Assembly (NCBI RefSeq): GCF_027889715.1
Contig: NZ_JAPJZH010000001.1
Location: forward strand, 124,001 to 188,000
DNA from: Allohoeflea poritis
GTDB lineage: Bacteria > Pseudomonadota > Alphaproteobacteria > Rhizobiales > Rhizobiaceae
Length of the DNA: 64,000 nucleotides
Direction of reading: 5' to 3'
Shown: piece by piece, positions 51,200 through 64,000 of the stretch
Position numbering within the stretch: the stretch's first letter is position 1
Layout: each line of letters opens with the position of its first letter
Program-made: the position numbers and the translations under genes
Notes under the pieces: model-generated
Told to the model about the DNA's origin: nothing
The model's input: the letters and a program-made list of their open reading frames with translations, nothing else
Database searches by the model: none

Positions 51200-55348
<4,149 letters not shown>

Positions 55349-55536
55349 CGTCGCTCCTTGTGCTTGCATCCGGGCCTGCAAATGACGAAGCCTCTGGCCA
55401 GGGGGCTTCGAATAAAGGGTTTTTGAGAACCCATTACCCAAGAGCCGTTTTCAGGCCCTTGGGTAATCGGTCCGACGTTCAAAAAACGCCTGAGGCGGAG
55501 CCGCGATGCAGCTCCGCCCCGTAACGGTAAAGCCGC
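55349..55536 (-). promoter_or_regulatory. rplL-rpoB intergenic leader with three hairpins
   Basis: In transcript order: GGCGGAGC/GCTCCGCC (55494-55501 with 55511-55518) followed seven bases later by six T, an attenuator-like structure; then ATTACCCAAG/CTTGGGTAAT (55433-55442 with 55458-55467, perfect 10 bp); then a GAAGCC/GGCTTC stem around 55388-55410. This matches the attenuator and processing position known between rplL and rpoB in enterobacteria. Confidence 0.55.
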
Positions 55537-55914
55537 TTATTTGAGCTCAACGGAGGCGCCTGCTTCCTCGAGCTTGGTCTTGATTTCCTCGGCCTCTGCC
55601 TTGGCAACACCTTCCTTGACGGCTTTCGGTGCGCTTTCGACGAGGTCCTTGGCTTCTTTCAGGCCAAGGCCCGTGATGCCGCGGACTTCCTTGATGACGT
55701 TGATCTTCTTGTCGCCAGCGGAGGCAAGAATGACGTCAAACTCGTCCTTTTCTTCGGCAGCAGCGGCATCGCCGCCACCTGCTGCAGCGGCTGCGATGGC
55801 AACCGGTGCTGCGGCGGAAACGCCCCAGTGCTCTTCAAGCATCTTGGAAAGCTCGGCGGCTTCCAGGACGGTCAGGTTGGAAAGGTCTTCTACGATCTTT
55901 GCAAGATCAGCCAT
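55537..55914 (-). CDS. rplL: 50S ribosomal protein L7/L12
   Basis: 125 residues: N-terminal dimer domain ([20 protein letters not shown]), Ala/Gly-rich hinge and C-terminal factor-binding domain ([36 protein letters not shown]). It forms the stalk with L10 and recruits elongation factors. Confidence 0.98.
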   Translation of the reverse strand: MADLAKIVEDLSNLTVLEAAELSKMLEEHWGVSAAAPVAIAAAAAGGGDAAAAEEKDEFDVILASAGDKKINVIKEVRGITGLGLKEAKDLVESAPKAVKEGVAKAEAEEIKTKLEEAGASVELK

Positions 55915-55968
55915 GATTTTGTTTCCTTACACGTTCGGTTCGAACTGGTTTGAACAGCGAAGTTCCGC

Positions 55969-56487
55969 CTAAGCGGCTTCGTCCTTCTGGGCATAAGCAT
56001 TGACAACGCGGGCAAGCTGGCCGGCAGGTGCGCCGACAACCTGAGCAATGCGCGTGGCCGGCGTATTGATCATGCCGACAATCTTCGCACGCAGCTCATC
56101 AATGGACGGAAGCGAGGCAAGTGCCTTGACGCCGTCTGCATCGAGCTCGGTTGCCCCCATCGCTCCGCCAAGGACCACGAGGTTCTCGTGTGACTTGGAG
56201 AATTCGACGGCGACTTTCGGAGCTGTGACAGGATCATCGCTGTAGGCGATGACGGTCTGCCCCTGGAAGAGACTGGAAATCCCTTCCGACTCCGTGCCCT
56301 GAAGAGCAATTTTGGCCAGGCGGTTCTTCGCGACTTTGACGGTGCCTCCGGCTTCACGCATTCTCGAGCGAAGATCGCTCATCTGCGCAACCGAAAGACC
56401 AGCATAGTGGGCCACGACGATGGAACCCGAGGTCTTGAAAACCTCGTTCAGCGCCGAGACGAATTCGCGTTTTTCCGCTCTTTCCAC
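55969..56487 (-). CDS. rplJ: 50S ribosomal protein L10
   Basis: 172 residues ([20 protein letters not shown], then [20 protein letters not shown] and a C-terminal helix ending [15 protein letters not shown] that holds the L12 dimers). The start is GTG 56487, seven bases after GGAG; the open frame runs further upstream but without a family-like N-terminus. L10 with L12 usually represses its own operon by binding the leader. Confidence 0.97.
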   Translation of the reverse strand: MERAEKREFVSALNEVFKTSGSIVVAHYAGLSVAQMSDLRSRMREAGGTVKVAKNRLAKIALQGTESEGISSLFQGQTVIAYSDDPVTAPKVAVEFSKSHENLVVLGGAMGATELDADGVKALASLPSIDELRAKIVGMINTPATRIAQVVGAPAGQLARVVNAYAQKDEAA

Positions 56488-56812
56488 TGCTACTCTCCAG
56501 TTGACAGGCCCTTTGCGGGTACCTGTCGGGTTTTGCCTTGCCGCATGGGGCCATTTGCGACCCGCAAGCGACGCTTGAGGATCCTGTCCCCTCGAGCCGG
56601 CACAGCGCCGACGCAAGGCAAAGAAGGTTCGAACCGAATTGCAGTGCGCGAGGCGCATGAATTTCGGATCTTACCCGTCTCATGCGGGCCAAGTGATTAA
56701 GGAAAACCACCCGCAATCTCGGACAGGAGTTCCGGGTTTTAAGGCCCGGATTTTTCGGCCCGAAGGCCGAAAAACAGTTTGGACCGGTCAGCGCCGGTCA
56801 TAGGTTCGACAA
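56488..56812 (-). promoter_or_regulatory. rplA-rplJ intergenic leader (likely L10 leader)
   Basis: A 325-base untranslated stretch. A perfect 10-bp hairpin (56751-56760 with 56765-56774) has, on the transcript strand, a C(UUCG)G tetraloop; a second stem (56731-56736 with 56745-56750) follows. The position before rplJ fits the L10-leader autoregulatory element. T-runs lie on the 5' arm, so the hairpin is not a normal terminator. Confidence 0.45.
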
Positions 56813-57511
56813 TCAGGCCGAAGCCAGGCTTGCCGGATCGATCTTCACGCCAGCGCCCATGGTCGACGAAATGGCGACCCGCTTGACGTAGTTGCCCTTG
56901 GCCCCGCTCGGCTTTGCCTTCATCACCGCATCGGCAAAGGCGCGGACATTTTCTTCAATCGCCTTCGGATCGAACGAGGCCTTGCCGACACCGGCATGGA
57001 CGATGCCGGCCTTTTCGACGCGGAACTCGACCGCACCGCCCTTGGAGGCGTTGACGGCTGCAGTCACGTCGGCGGTCACCGTTCCAACCTTCGGGTTCGG
57101 CATCATGCCGCGCGGCCCCAGCACCTTGCCGAGACGGCCGACGAGCGGCATCATGTCGGGCGTTGCAATACAGCGGTCGAAATCGATCTGACCGCCCTGC
57201 ACTTTTTCCACCAGGTCCTCGGCGCCGACGACATCGGCTCCCGCAGCCTTGGCTTCGTCCGCCTTGGCATCGCGCGCAAACACGGCGACACGAACAGAAC
57301 GGCCTGTGCCATTCGGCAGGTTGACGACACCGCGCACCATCTGGTCTGCGTGACGCGGATCGACGCCAAGGTTCATGGCGACTTCAATCGTCTCGTCGAA
57401 CTTGGCGGTCGCGCGCTCCTTGACCAGGGAAACAGCTTCACTCAGGTCGTACAGTTTTGTCGGCTCAAGGCCGTCGCGGATCTTCTGAACACGTTTTGCG
57501 ATCTTGGCCAT
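56813..57511 (-). CDS. rplA: 50S ribosomal protein L1
   Basis: 232 residues with the uL1 repeats [40 protein letters not shown] and [21 protein letters not shown]1 forms the stalk that moves E-site tRNA and represses the rplKA mRNA. Confidence 0.98.
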   Translation of the reverse strand: MAKIAKRVQKIRDGLEPTKLYDLSEAVSLVKERATAKFDETIEVAMNLGVDPRHADQMVRGVVNLPNGTGRSVRVAVFARDAKADEAKAAGADVVGAEDLVEKVQGGQIDFDRCIATPDMMPLVGRLGKVLGPRGMMPNPKVGTVTADVTAAVNASKGGAVEFRVEKAGIVHAGVGKASFDPKAIEENVRAFADAVMKAKPSGAKGNYVKRVAISSTMGAGVKIDPASLASA

Positions 57512-57516
57512 CTTGA

Positions 57517-57945
57517 TTACTCCGTCACTTCCAGACCCATGGAGCGGGCGGAGCCCTCGACCATTCTCATTGCACCTTCCACATCGGCGGCATTGAGGTC
57601 CTGCATCTTCGCTTCCGCGATGGTGCGAACCTGTGCCTTGCTGATGGAACCGGCGGTGGTCCGGCCCGGTTCACTGGAACCCGATTTCAGCTTGGCTTCC
57701 TTCTTCAGGTAGTAGCTGACAGGCGGCTGCTTCATCGTGAAGGTGAAGGACTTGTCCTGATAGTAGGTAATGACGCATGGAATCGGCGCGTTTCTTTCCA
57801 TTTCCTGCGTGGCCGCATTGAAGGCCTTGCAGAATTCCATGATGTTGATGCCACGCTGACCAAGCGCGGGACCGATCGGCGGCGACGGATTCGCGGCGCC
57901 TGCCGGGACCTGCAGCTTGAGCTGACCTGCAACTTTCTTAGCCAT
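57517..57945 (-). CDS. rplK: 50S ribosomal protein L11
   Basis: 142 residues: [40 protein letters not shown] and [20 protein letters not shown]. The proline-rich N-terminal domain is the thiostrepton and RelA-sensing part of L11. ATG 57945 gives [13 protein letters not shown]; the longer frame does not. Confidence 0.98.
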   Translation of the reverse strand: MAKKVAGQLKLQVPAGAANPSPPIGPALGQRGINIMEFCKAFNAATQEMERNAPIPCVITYYQDKSFTFTMKQPPVSYYLKKEAKLKSGSSEPGRTTAGSISKAQVRTIAEAKMQDLNAADVEGAMRMVEGSARSMGLEVTE

Positions 57946-58131
57946 TTCTCTCTCTGCCTTTACACACTGGACCGCAAAGGCGGCCCGTTTCATGTTTGCG
58001 GCCCGGAGCGACTCTATTCGTCGCGCGGACCGATGCCGGATTTCCGGCGGCTGCGGTTGCGTGGTCCGGAAAACGAGGCCGGCTTTGCCTCATCCGCCTC
58101 CCACGCGGTGTGCAGGTTCCCCTGCCAGCGG

Positions 58132-58662
58132 TCAGACCTTTTCGACCTGACCGTATTCCAGTTCGACCGGCGTGGCGCGACCGAAGATCGACACCTCAAC
58201 CTTGAGCCTCGAACGCTCCTCATCCACTTCCTGCACAGTGCCGGAGAACGAGGCGAACGGGCCGTCGGACACTCTGATCTGCTCGCCGATCTCGAAGGAA
58301 ATCGAGGGCTTCGGCCGATCGACACCTTCCTGGATCTGGGTAAGGATTGCCTCGGCTTCCGAGTCCGGTATCGGAACGGGCTTGTTGTCCGATCCCAGGA
58401 ATCCGGTGACCTTGGGCGTATTCTTGATCAGGTGGTAGGCCTCATCCGTCAGATCGGCGCGCACCATGACATAGCCGGGAAAGAACTTGCGTTCGGAATC
58501 GACCTTGCGGCCGCGCCGTACTTCGACCACCTTCTCCGTCGGCACAAGAATTTTGTCGAAGAGATGATCCAGCCCCTTGGCACGCGCCTGCTCCTCGATG
58601 GATTCGGCGACCTTCTTCTCAAAATTCGAGTATGCGTGGACTATGTACCAACGCGCTGCCAT
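58132..58662 (-). CDS. nusG: transcription termination/antitermination factor NusG
   Basis: 176 residues. NGN domain (ARWYIVHAYSNFEKKVAESI, then VMVRADLTDEAYHLIKNTPK) and C-terminal KOW domain (IRVSDGPFASFSGTVQEVDE). It links RNA polymerase to rho or to S10. It lies 18 bases after secE. Confidence 0.97.
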   Translation of the reverse strand: MAARWYIVHAYSNFEKKVAESIEEQARAKGLDHLFDKILVPTEKVVEVRRGRKVDSERKFFPGYVMVRADLTDEAYHLIKNTPKVTGFLGSDNKPVPIPDSEAEAILTQIQEGVDRPKPSISFEIGEQIRVSDGPFASFSGTVQEVDEERSRLKVEVSIFGRATPVELEYGQVEKV

Positions 58663-58680
58663 TAAATTCTCCTGCCCGCA

Positions 58681-58881
58681 CTAGCTGCCAACGTTCAGGA
58701 CCAGCCCGACAAGCCAGCCCAGAAGTTGATCGGCCGCAAAGAAAAACGTCGCTGCCAGGACAACCATGACAAGCACCATCAGCGTGGAGATCATCGTCTC
58801 CCGCCGCGAAGGCCAAGTCACTTTGGACGTTTCAGCGCGCACCTGCTGCAGAAACGTAAATGGATTGGTTTTTGATGCCAT
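58681..58881 (-). CDS. secE: protein translocase subunit SecE
   Basis: 66 residues (MASKTNPFTFLQQVRAETSK, then VTWPSRRETMISTLMVLVMV), the short one-span SecE of alphaproteobacteria with the conserved amphipathic helix and WPSR motif before the membrane span. The ATG at 58881 is preferred; an in-frame ATG at 58896 adds five residues. It partners SecY. Confidence 0.95.
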   Translation of the reverse strand: MASKTNPFTFLQQVRAETSKVTWPSRRETMISTLMVLVMVVLAATFFFAADQLLGWLVGLVLNVGS

Positions 58882-58952
58882 GAGCCGCTCACGCATTTAC
58901 GGCGCGTAAACAGGGCCGGCCAGCCCCACGCGCCGCGTGTCTGTTTTTCCCC

Positions 58953-58981
58953 TTATTAATTGGCGATTCCCAAAATCACAA
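58953..58981 (-). promoter_or_regulatory. sigma-70-type promoter of secE-nusG-rplKAJL
   Basis: On the minus strand TTGTGA (58976-58981) and TAATAA (58953-58958) are 17 bases apart, giving a start site near 58946 and a leader of about 65 bases before secE. Strong consensus fit; not tested. Confidence 0.5.
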
Positions 58982-59169
58982 GGGGGTTGTGTGGAATTAT
59001 TTCAATAATTGGTGAGGCAATACGGCCAAATCAAGACCGCCCTTGCAGTGCGAAAAAGACCGGACACCGATCCGTTTGCTCAAATTCCGGTTCCTGCCGT
59101 GCGAATACGCCTCGAGCGGGAGCGAAACCACAACCTTGGATACCATGCAATAATGATGGTCTCGGAAAA

Positions 59170-59245
59170 TGGCAGGGGCAGAGAGGCTCGAACTCCCGAC
59201 CTACGGTTTTGGAGACCGTCGCTCTACCAACTGAGCTATACCCCT
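59170..59245 (-). tRNA. tRNA-Trp (CCA)
   Basis: 76 bases with encoded CCA. The acceptor AGGGGTA pairs with TGCCCCT, the anticodon loop contains CCA, and T-loop GTTCGAG is present. It lies between tuf and secE as in other alphaproteobacteria. Confidence 0.97.
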
Positions 59246-59421
59246 AAGGCCGTGTCGCGGTTTATCCGCATTTGTGTTCGGGTTCAAGCCTGAAATCAGG
59301 CCCGCGGAAGCAATTGCATCCTAACGCGGCAATCAGCTTACAACCCCACACAAACGAAGATGCGCCGGTCTCCCAGCGCATCCAAATATCATAACGCTTA
59401 GCTCTCAGATCGAGCGTACGT

Positions 59422-59455
59422 TTATTCCGTGATGCTTGCGACGATGCCGGCGCCG
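59422..59455 (-). repeat. duplicated fragment of tuf 3' end
   Basis: These 34 bases are identical to 32778-32811, the last codons and TAA stop of tuf copy 1. The intact tuf copy 2 ends about 70 bases further on (59524) with TGA. A duplicated scrap of a tuf end therefore lies directly after tuf copy 2. Confidence 0.85.
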
Positions 59456-59523
59456 CGGCAAAGCGCGCTTGCGCGCCCTTTGCCCATGTTAAGTGCGTCG
59501 GCAGCTTTCGGCACCACGCAAGA

Positions 59524-60699
59524 TCACTCCGTGATGCTTGCGACGATGCCGGCGCCGACGGTACGGCCGCCTTCGCGGATGGCGAAGCGGAGCTTCTCTT
59601 CCATCGCAATCGGAACGATCAGCTCAACATCAACCGTCACATTGTCCCCGGGCATCACCATCTCGGTGCCTTCCGGAAGCGTCACAACACCCGTCACATC
59701 CGTCGTGCGGAAATAAAACTGCGGACGGTAGTTGGTGAAGAACGGCGTATGACGGCCACCCTCTTCCTTCGTCAGGATGTAGGCCTCAGCCTTGAACTTC
59801 GTGTGCGGCGTAACGGAACCAGGCTTGCAAAGAACCTGGCCACGCTCCACGCCGTCACGGTCAACACCGCGAAGCAGCGCGCCGATATTGTCGCCGGCCT
59901 GGCCCTGGTCCAGAAGCTTGCGGAACATCTCAACGCCCGTGCACGTCGTCTTCGTCGTGTCGCGGATGCCGACAATCTCGATCTCGTCGCCGACATTGAT
60001 GATGCCGCGCTCGACACGGCCCGTCACAACCGTGCCACGGCCGGAAATCGAGAACACGTCCTCGATCGGCATCAGGAACGGCTGGTCAACAGGACGCTCG
60101 GGCGTCGGGATGTAGGCGTCAACCTGAGCCATCAGCTCGCGAACCGCATCCTCGCCGATCTCCTTGTTGCTGTCTTCAAGCGCAGCAAGCGCCGAACCCT
60201 TGACGATCGGAATGTCGTCGCCCGGAAACTCATAGGTGTCCAGAAGCTCACGCACTTCCATCTCGACAAGCTCAAGAAGCTCCTCGTCATCGACCTGGTC
60301 GACCTTGTTGAGGAAAACCACAATCGCAGGAACACCGACCTGACGGGCAAGCAGGATGTGCTCGCGGGTCTGCGGCATCGGACCGTCGGCCGCCGAAACA
60401 ACCAGGATCGCGCCGTCCATCTGCGCGGCGCCGGTGATCATGTTCTTCACATAGTCCGCATGGCCCGGGCAGTCGACATGGGCGTAGTGACGCGCATCCG
60501 TCTCATATTCAACATGCGCCGTCGAAATGGTGATGCCGCGCGCACGCTCTTCAGGCGCCCCGTCAATCTCGTCATAGGCCTTGAAGTCCCCGAAGAACTT
60601 CGTGATCGCGGCCGTCAATGACGTCTTGCCATGGTCAACGTGACCAATCGTGCCAATGTTCACATGCGGCTTATTTCGTTCAAACTTGCCTTTAGCCAT
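59524..60699 (-). CDS. tuf: elongation factor Tu (copy 2)
   Basis: 391 residues, the same protein as the copy at 32778-33953. Visible DNA differences include only synonymous third positions (for example the Val codon in HVNIGT) and the stop codon (TGA, against TAA). It lies between tRNA-Gly and tRNA-Trp. Keeping two near-identical copies 27 kb apart indicates gene conversion. The region 60700-60968 upstream shows no gene. Confidence 0.99.
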   Translation of the reverse strand: MAKGKFERNKPHVNIGTIGHVDHGKTSLTAAITKFFGDFKAYDEIDGAPEERARGITISTAHVEYETDARHYAHVDCPGHADYVKNMITGAAQMDGAILVVSAADGPMPQTREHILLARQVGVPAIVVFLNKVDQVDDEELLELVEMEVRELLDTYEFPGDDIPIVKGSALAALEDSNKEIGEDAVRELMAQVDAYIPTPERPVDQPFLMPIEDVFSISGRGTVVTGRVERGIINVGDEIEIVGIRDTTKTTCTGVEMFRKLLDQGQAGDNIGALLRGVDRDGVERGQVLCKPGSVTPHTKFKAEAYILTKEEGGRHTPFFTNYRPQFYFRTTDVTGVVTLPEGTEMVMPGDNVTVDVELIVPIAMEEKLRFAIREGGRTVGAGIVASITE

Positions 60700-60968
60700 G
60701 ATATTCCAGTCCTGTCATACTCAAAGTTTGCACCAAGGCGCTCAAGATCGGGCGCTCCCGGCGAAGCATACCCAGATGATCGAAGGCCAAATAAGACTTT
60801 CAGCGCCGCGAAGCAAGACCAAATCGCTTCCTCGCAGCAGTTGACCTGCCGATCGCGCCGATCAGCGCCGCTGCCCATAAGATAATGCGTTCTTACAAGA
60901 ATTTAACCACACGGCACGGGCAAACATGCCAGTGCGTGAATCTGCGCGAAGTTACAACGGTTGGTGAT

Positions 60969-61042
60969 TGGAGCGGGTAGCGGGAATCGAACCCGCATAT
61001 TCAGCTTGGAAGGCTGCTGCTCTACCATTGAGCTATACCCGC
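60969..61042 (-). tRNA. tRNA-Gly (UCC)
   Basis: 74 bases including CCA. GCGGGTA acceptor pairs with TACCCGC, the anticodon is TCC within CTTCCAA, and the T-arm GGTTCGATTCC is intact. It precedes tuf copy 2. Confidence 0.96.
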
Positions 61043-61057
61043 GCAGCCAGTGGGAGA

Positions 61058-61142
61058 TGGTGGAGGGAGCTGGATTCGAACCAGCGTAGGCATAGCCAAC
61101 GGATTTACAGTCCGCCCCTTTTAACCGCTCAGGCACCCCTCC
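61058..61142 (-). tRNA. tRNA-Tyr (GUA)
   Basis: 85 bases including CCA, with a long variable arm as tRNA-Tyr has. GGAGGGG acceptor, anticodon GTA in CTGTAAA, and T-loop GGTTCGAATCC. First gene of the tRNA-tuf operon. Confidence 0.96.
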
Positions 61143-61217
61143 AATTCCACTGACGGGGTCAAGTGACAAGGCAAATGACCAATTCAACGCGGCTGACGCC
61201 GGTGAATCTGCGCCGGG

Positions 61218-61246
61218 GTTATGAAGGTCGCGCCAGTTTCTGTCAA
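61218..61246 (-). promoter_or_regulatory. sigma-70 promoter of the tRNA-Tyr-Gly-tuf operon
   Basis: On the minus strand a perfect TTGACA (61241-61246) lies 17 bases from CATAAC (61218-61223). The predicted start is about 70 bases before tRNA-Tyr. This is the best promoter match in the window. Confidence 0.65.
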
Positions 61247-61318
61247 CACGCATTTGCGTAAATTTTCGGCTTTGTGCCATCGTCCCCAAATCGACCTTAC
61301 AAAGAATGATGCGGCGCT

Positions 61319-61346
61319 TTGCCAAACCGTTTCGCGCATCTATAAG
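61319..61346 (+). promoter_or_regulatory. candidate promoter of rlmB
   Basis: TTGCCA (61319-61324) and TATAAG (61341-61346) are 16 bases apart, with the ATG at 61355. The start site would fall only a few bases before the ATG, which suggests a very short or absent leader; alternatively the AAGGA within the -10 is the ribosome site and the promoter is elsewhere. Confidence 0.3.
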
Positions 61347-61354
61347 GACCGGCC

Positions 61355-62203
61355 ATGAGCCAAGACGAATCCAATTCACGCAACGACCGCGACAGCTTCT
61401 ACGCGAAGCGCCGAAGGGCTTATCGCGATGCCAAGGCAACCCAGGCAACCCGCGGCGGCAAGGGCGGAACGGATGCCCGCTCGCTACCCGACTCGGTTTT
61501 GCTCTATGGACTGCACTCCGTGAGAGCCGCTGTCGAGAATCCCGACCGCACAATCACACGCATGACCGTCACCCGGAACGCTCTGGCGCGTTTGGCAATT
61601 GACGACCCGAAGTCCCTGCCCTTTCCGGTCGACGTGGCGACACCCCAGGCGATCGACAAGATGCTGCCCGGAGATTCGATCCACCAGGGTGTGGTCGTGG
61701 AAGCCAAGCCGCTTGCCGCCCATCCCATCTCAGCACTGGAAGACTGCCCGCTCCTGCTTGTCCTCGATCAGATCACCGATCCGCACAATGTCGGCGCAAT
61801 CATGCGTTCCGCCGTGGCGCTGGGCGCCGGCGCGATCATCACAACCATGCGTCACAGCCCGCAGGAATCGGGCGTGCTTGCAAAATCGGCCTCCGGCGCA
61901 CTCGAACTGATCACCCACATTCAGGTGGTTAATCTGGCCGAGGCCATTGAAGAGCTCAACCGGCTTGGCTTCCTGACGATCGGGCTCGATTCGGAAGGTC
62001 CCGACCAGCTTGAGAAGTCCTTCTCGGGCGGGCGGATCGCACTGGTGCTCGGTGCGGAGGGAAAGGGGCTGCGCCAGAAGACGCGGCACACGGTCAAGAC
62101 ACTGGCCCGTCTCGACATGCCCGGCGCTATCAAGTCGCTGAACGTTTCCAACGCGGCCGCGATCTCGCTTTACGCCGCCCGGCAGTTTCTCGACAATCAC
62201 TGA
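61355..62203 (+). CDS. rlmB: 23S rRNA 2'-O-ribose methyltransferase (RlmB/TrmH family)
   Basis: 282 residues. A basic N-terminal extension (YAKRRRAYRDAKATQATRGG) precedes an L30e-like substrate domain (SVLLYGLHSVRAAVENPDRT) and a SPOUT knot domain with DPHNVGAIMRSA, LVLGAEGKGLR and KSLNVSNAAAI. It fits the enzyme that methylates G2251 of 23S rRNA; other TrmH-family members are possible. Its end overlaps the convergent acyl-CoA synthetase gene by seven bases. Confidence 0.9.
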   Translation: MSQDESNSRNDRDSFYAKRRRAYRDAKATQATRGGKGGTDARSLPDSVLLYGLHSVRAAVENPDRTITRMTVTRNALARLAIDDPKSLPFPVDVATPQAIDKMLPGDSIHQGVVVEAKPLAAHPISALEDCPLLLVLDQITDPHNVGAIMRSAVALGAGAIITTMRHSPQESGVLAKSASGALELITHIQVVNLAEAIEELNRLGFLTIGLDSEGPDQLEKSFSGGRIALVLGAEGKGLRQKTRHTVKTLARLDMPGAIKSLNVSNAAAISLYAARQFLDNH

Positions 62204-63732
62204 CCGGTCCTGTCCTCAAGCACGCGTCGCAGTTCCGTCTTCAGGACCTTGCCATAGTTGTTCTTGGGCAGTTCATCGAGGAAATGGTAGCGCTTGGGCC
62301 GCTTGAAGCGGGCGATGTTGTCGAGGCAATAGGCATCCAGGACTTCGCTGTCCACTTCGGCGTCCGCATGGATGACGATGAAAGCGATGACCACCTCGCC
62401 CCATTCGGGATGGTCCTGCCCGACGACGCTCGCCTCCCGGACGCCTGGAAAACGCAGCAGAACCTCTTCGATCTCGCGCGGATAGATATTGCTCCCGCCG
62501 GAGATGATCACATCCTTGGACCTGTCCTTGAGGGTCAGGTACCCGTCATCGTCCAGGGTACCCATGTCGCCGGTCCACAGCCAGCCGCCGCGAAGGGTTT
62601 CGGCGGTAGCTTCCTCGTTACGCCAGTAACCGGCCATCACCGGCGCGCCGCGCACGAGGATCTCGCCCGTCTCGCCGGCCGGCAGTGCGTGTCCATCCTC
62701 GCCGGCAATGCGTATCTCAACGCAGGACTGCGCCGTTCCGACCGACGCCAGGCGCTCGCGCCAGCGCGGGTGGGAACGGTCGGCAATGGTGTGGCGCGGC
62801 AATGCTGTGATGGTCATGGGCGATTCGCCCTGCCCGTAGATCTGGCAGAACCGCGAACCGAAAACCTCGACCGCCTCGATAATATCCTCCAGATACATCG
62901 GCCCGCCGCCATAAACGATGGTGCGTATCCCCTCACCTTTCGTCTCTCGCTGTTTGCCGGCATCGACAAGGCGGCGCACCATGGTCGGCGCGGCGAACAT
63001 GTGGACATTTTTGAGTTCCGCGGCAAGGTCGAGAATCTCATCCGCATCGAAGGCGCCGGATTCCGGAACGACGTGCCGCGCGCCTTTCATCACATGCTGG
63101 ATGTTGTAGATGCCCGCGCCGTGCGACATGGGTGCCGCGTAGAGTGCGGCATCGTCCGGCATGACCGAATCCACATCGACGAAATATGAGAAGGCCATGG
63201 CGTGCAGGTTACCGTTGGTCAGCATCACGCCTTTCGGCCGACCAGTGGTTCCCGACGTATAGAACAGCCAGGCAAGATCGGCGGATGCCCGCTCCACAGG
63301 ATCGTCCATTTCAGAACCGCTGTGCAACGCGTCCATCTGCTCATCATCCGCGGCGACCAGTTTGCATGCGCCGGCGGGCAATCGGCGATCCAATTCGCCT
63401 ATTGTCTTTGCATCGCAGAACGCCAGCCGAGCCTCTGCGTTTTCGATGATCCAGGCTGCTTCTGCCGCGTGAAGCTTGGCGTTGATCGGCACCGCCACCG
63501 CGCCCGCGTGCCAGATCCCGTAGAGTAATTCGAGATAGGCAAGCGCGTTCTGCGCGTAAATCGCCACATGTGCGCCTGGCTGAATGCCCTCCATTGCACG
63601 CAGACCGCCCGCGATGGAGCGAACCCGGCGCGCGAATTGGCGATAATCGGCCATCATCCGCGTGCCGACAAACAATGCCGGCCGATCCGGATTGAGCCGG
63701 GCGGTGCGTTGCAGCCAGATAGCGAGATTCAT
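62197..63732 (-). CDS. class I acyl-CoA synthetase (AMP-forming)
   Basis: 511 residues of the ANL superfamily. P-loop-like FYTSGTTGRPKGVMLTNGNL, then the IYGQGESPMTIT adenine region, WLWTGDMGTLDDDGYLTLKD with hinge DRSKDVIISGGSNIYPREIE and the C-terminal catalytic Lys in PKNNYGKVLK. It activates a carboxylic acid as acyl-AMP and then CoA thioester. The acid is not known; the family includes fatty-acid and aromatic-acid ligases. ATG 63732 has GGAGGGATCC upstream. Confidence 0.9.
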   Translation of the reverse strand: MNLAIWLQRTARLNPDRPALFVGTRMMADYRQFARRVRSIAGGLRAMEGIQPGAHVAIYAQNALAYLELLYGIWHAGAVAVPINAKLHAAEAAWIIENAEARLAFCDAKTIGELDRRLPAGACKLVAADDEQMDALHSGSEMDDPVERASADLAWLFYTSGTTGRPKGVMLTNGNLHAMAFSYFVDVDSVMPDDAALYAAPMSHGAGIYNIQHVMKGARHVVPESGAFDADEILDLAAELKNVHMFAAPTMVRRLVDAGKQRETKGEGIRTIVYGGGPMYLEDIIEAVEVFGSRFCQIYGQGESPMTITALPRHTIADRSHPRWRERLASVGTAQSCVEIRIAGEDGHALPAGETGEILVRGAPVMAGYWRNEEATAETLRGGWLWTGDMGTLDDDGYLTLKDRSKDVIISGGSNIYPREIEEVLLRFPGVREASVVGQDHPEWGEVVIAFIVIHADAEVDSEVLDAYCLDNIARFKRPKRYHFLDELPKNNYGKVLKTELRRVLEDRTGQ

Positions 63733-64000
63733 GGATCCCTCCCTGAAACCGGCCCGTTTTTACGGGCTGATTGTCCCACATCCAATTCGTATTTCTACGA
63801 AAAATCCGCGCTTTGCGACGGGCCTAATCAGAATCGCGGGGTCAATCCGGATGGAGCCCAGCCGTGCAGCCATCCATCAACCAAACGCGTCTTCAGGAGG
63901 GTTTCCTGATTCTGCTTTCCGGTATCGCGGCGCGCAGGCGCAGCACGGGGCGCATCAAGCGCCAATAACGGCGCTTCCACCGTCCAGCGGGCCGACGCTC
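63733..64000. other. window-edge region with no assigned gene
   Basis: Upstream of the acyl-CoA synthetase. A minus-strand frame open from the window edge to a TGA at 63893-63895 (ending RLRAAIPESRIRKPS) may be the end of another protein, but it is too short to identify. Nothing else is recognised. Confidence 0.35.

Noticed and set aside
56751-56774. Hairpin as a rho-independent terminator of rplA
   Set aside because: The T-run is on the 5' arm and the A-run on the 3' arm in the transcript, opposite to a terminator.
58014-58131. Minus-strand frame after nusG ending in a basic tail
   Set aside because: It has no start of its own apart from one inside nusG, and no similarity was recognised; it is treated as untranslated spacer before rplK.

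Overview
The window is chromosomal DNA of an alphaproteobacterium of the order Hyphomicrobiales (Rhizobiales); a Phyllobacteriaceae/Rhizobiaceae relative fits best, but the genus cannot be fixed from the sequence. The evidence is the GC-rich coding with high GC3, the order tRNA-Tyr, tRNA-Gly, tuf, tRNA-Trp, secE, nusG, rplKAJL, rpoBC, a complete str-S10-spc-alpha ribosomal block with no rpmJ (L36) inside it, and the run rplQ, HtrA protease, rarA, panE, crcB, rluC, HAD phosphatase, ATP12.

Layout. 1-940: end of an acyl-CoA dehydrogenase and a PaaI-type thioesterase. 973-1623: TetR regulator. 1624-2184: AT-rich regulatory region. 2185-6774: 1529-residue autotransporter with a TTG start. 7092-8952: 3-hydroxybutyrate dehydrogenase and patatin-like lipase. 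9120-10993: DUF4864 protein, an alkaline-ceramidase-like membrane protein that lacks a canonical start codon, and an SDR whose catalytic Tyr is replaced by Phe. 11040-11343: 304-bp element bounded by perfect 20-bp inverted repeats. 11375-18067: minus-strand housekeeping genes. 18215-37052: one minus-strand run holding the str, S10, spc and alpha operons. 37520-46750: accessory block with a small acidic protein, a GntR regulator, a Gfo/Idh/MocA dehydrogenase and a nine-gene-scale TRAP-transporter/sugar-acid catabolic locus. 46830-61142: rpoC to tRNA-Tyr, minus strand. 61355-63732: rlmB and an acyl-CoA synthetase. 63733-64000: unassigned edge.

How the genes work together. Most of the window is the transcription/translation core: two tuf genes encoding identical proteins, fusA, RNA polymerase alpha, beta and beta', NusG, the SecY and SecE translocon subunits, and about thirty ribosomal proteins. 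The part most likely to be poorly described is the block at 37845-46750. A TRAP importer (dctPQM) is translationally coupled, through successive ATGA overlaps, to an ABM-domain protein, a metallo-beta-lactamase-fold hydrolase, an OtnK-type (DUF1537) kinase, an OtnC-type class II aldolase/decarboxylase and a LeuB/tartrate-dehydrogenase-like oxidoreductase. A divergent GntR-FCD regulator and a Gfo/Idh/MocA dehydrogenase complete the locus. The gene set suggests uptake of a C4-type sugar acid (or its lactone), oxidation, phosphorylation and decarboxylation towards dihydroxyacetone phosphate. It sits between rpsL and rpoC, which are close neighbours in most bacteria, so it looks inserted into a highly conserved gene order.

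No CRISPR array, rRNA operon, transposase, phage gene or replication origin was seen.
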